Origin: an uncultured Oscillochloris sp.
Lineage (GTDB): Bacteria; Chloroflexota; Chloroflexia; Chloroflexales; Chloroflexaceae
DNA: 5,124 bases
Assembly: GCA_903877945.1 (NCBI GenBank)
Contig: CAIRFY010000599.1
Span: forward strand, 1 to 5,124
Reading direction: 5' to 3'
Every line of letters begins with the position of its first letter. The first letter of the stretch is position 1. The notes beneath the pieces are model-generated. The model had not been told where the DNA came from. It saw nothing but the letters and a program-made list of their open reading frames with translations, and ran no database searches. A program made the translations under genes and the position numbers. Below, piece after piece: positions 5,109-5,124 of this stretch.

Positions 5109-5124
5109 GGCCGCCTGCGCGGCC
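5109..5124. repeat. Palindrome at the right window edge
   Basis: GGCCGC at 5109-5114 and GCGGCC at 5119-5124 pair around CTGC. The bases just before (GCGAA) suggest the stem continues past the window end, which cannot be checked here. Confidence 0.45.

Overview
The window is GC-rich bacterial chromosome with five complete protein genes, one gene start cut by the left edge, and several intergenic gaps filled with palindromic repeats. The gene set (a long ACT-domain SerA, a GmhA-type sugar isomerase, an unusual methylenetetrahydrofolate-reductase-like protein) and the GC-rich hairpin repeats suggest a Chloroflexota genome, perhaps class Chloroflexia. That assignment is inference from remembered protein style, not from a search.

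Layout. At 1-37, on the minus strand, is the first dozen codons of a nucleotide-sugar epimerase/dehydratase-like Rossmann protein. Positions 38-338 hold no gene, only a GC-rich hairpin repeat with decayed relatives and a short palindrome. At 339-1916 (minus) is serA, the committed step of serine synthesis, starting at GTG behind a good Shine-Dalgarno. The next gap (1917-2224) is almost wholly two tandem palindromic elements with shared ends; the end of the second supplies the stop codon of the next gene. At 2225-2791 (minus) is a gmhA-like sedoheptulose-7-phosphate isomerase. It diverges from a plus-strand gene at 2999-3937 for an MTHFR-superfamily protein whose usual catalytic Glu and flavin-binding Asp appear to be replaced. 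A 23-bp stem at 3953-4003 lies between that gene and the convergent minus-strand gene at 4019-4360, a small membrane-anchored PepSY-domain protein. Positions 4381-4665 contain a third, inverted copy of the core of the second repeat element. At 4666-5007 (minus) is a 113-residue protein I do not recognise, with a good Shine-Dalgarno. The right edge ends in two more GC-rich palindromes.

Function. The genes are mostly housekeeping and do not form one evident operon. SerA and an MTHFR-like enzyme could both touch one-carbon metabolism (serine is the main one-carbon donor), and the epimerase start and GmhA could both serve surface-glycan sugar synthesis, but spacing and strand give little support for coupling. 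I found no defence system, CRISPR array, integrase, transposase, tRNA or rRNA. The most notable features are the repeat-element family (three members in 5 kb) and the altered active site of the MTHFR-like protein.
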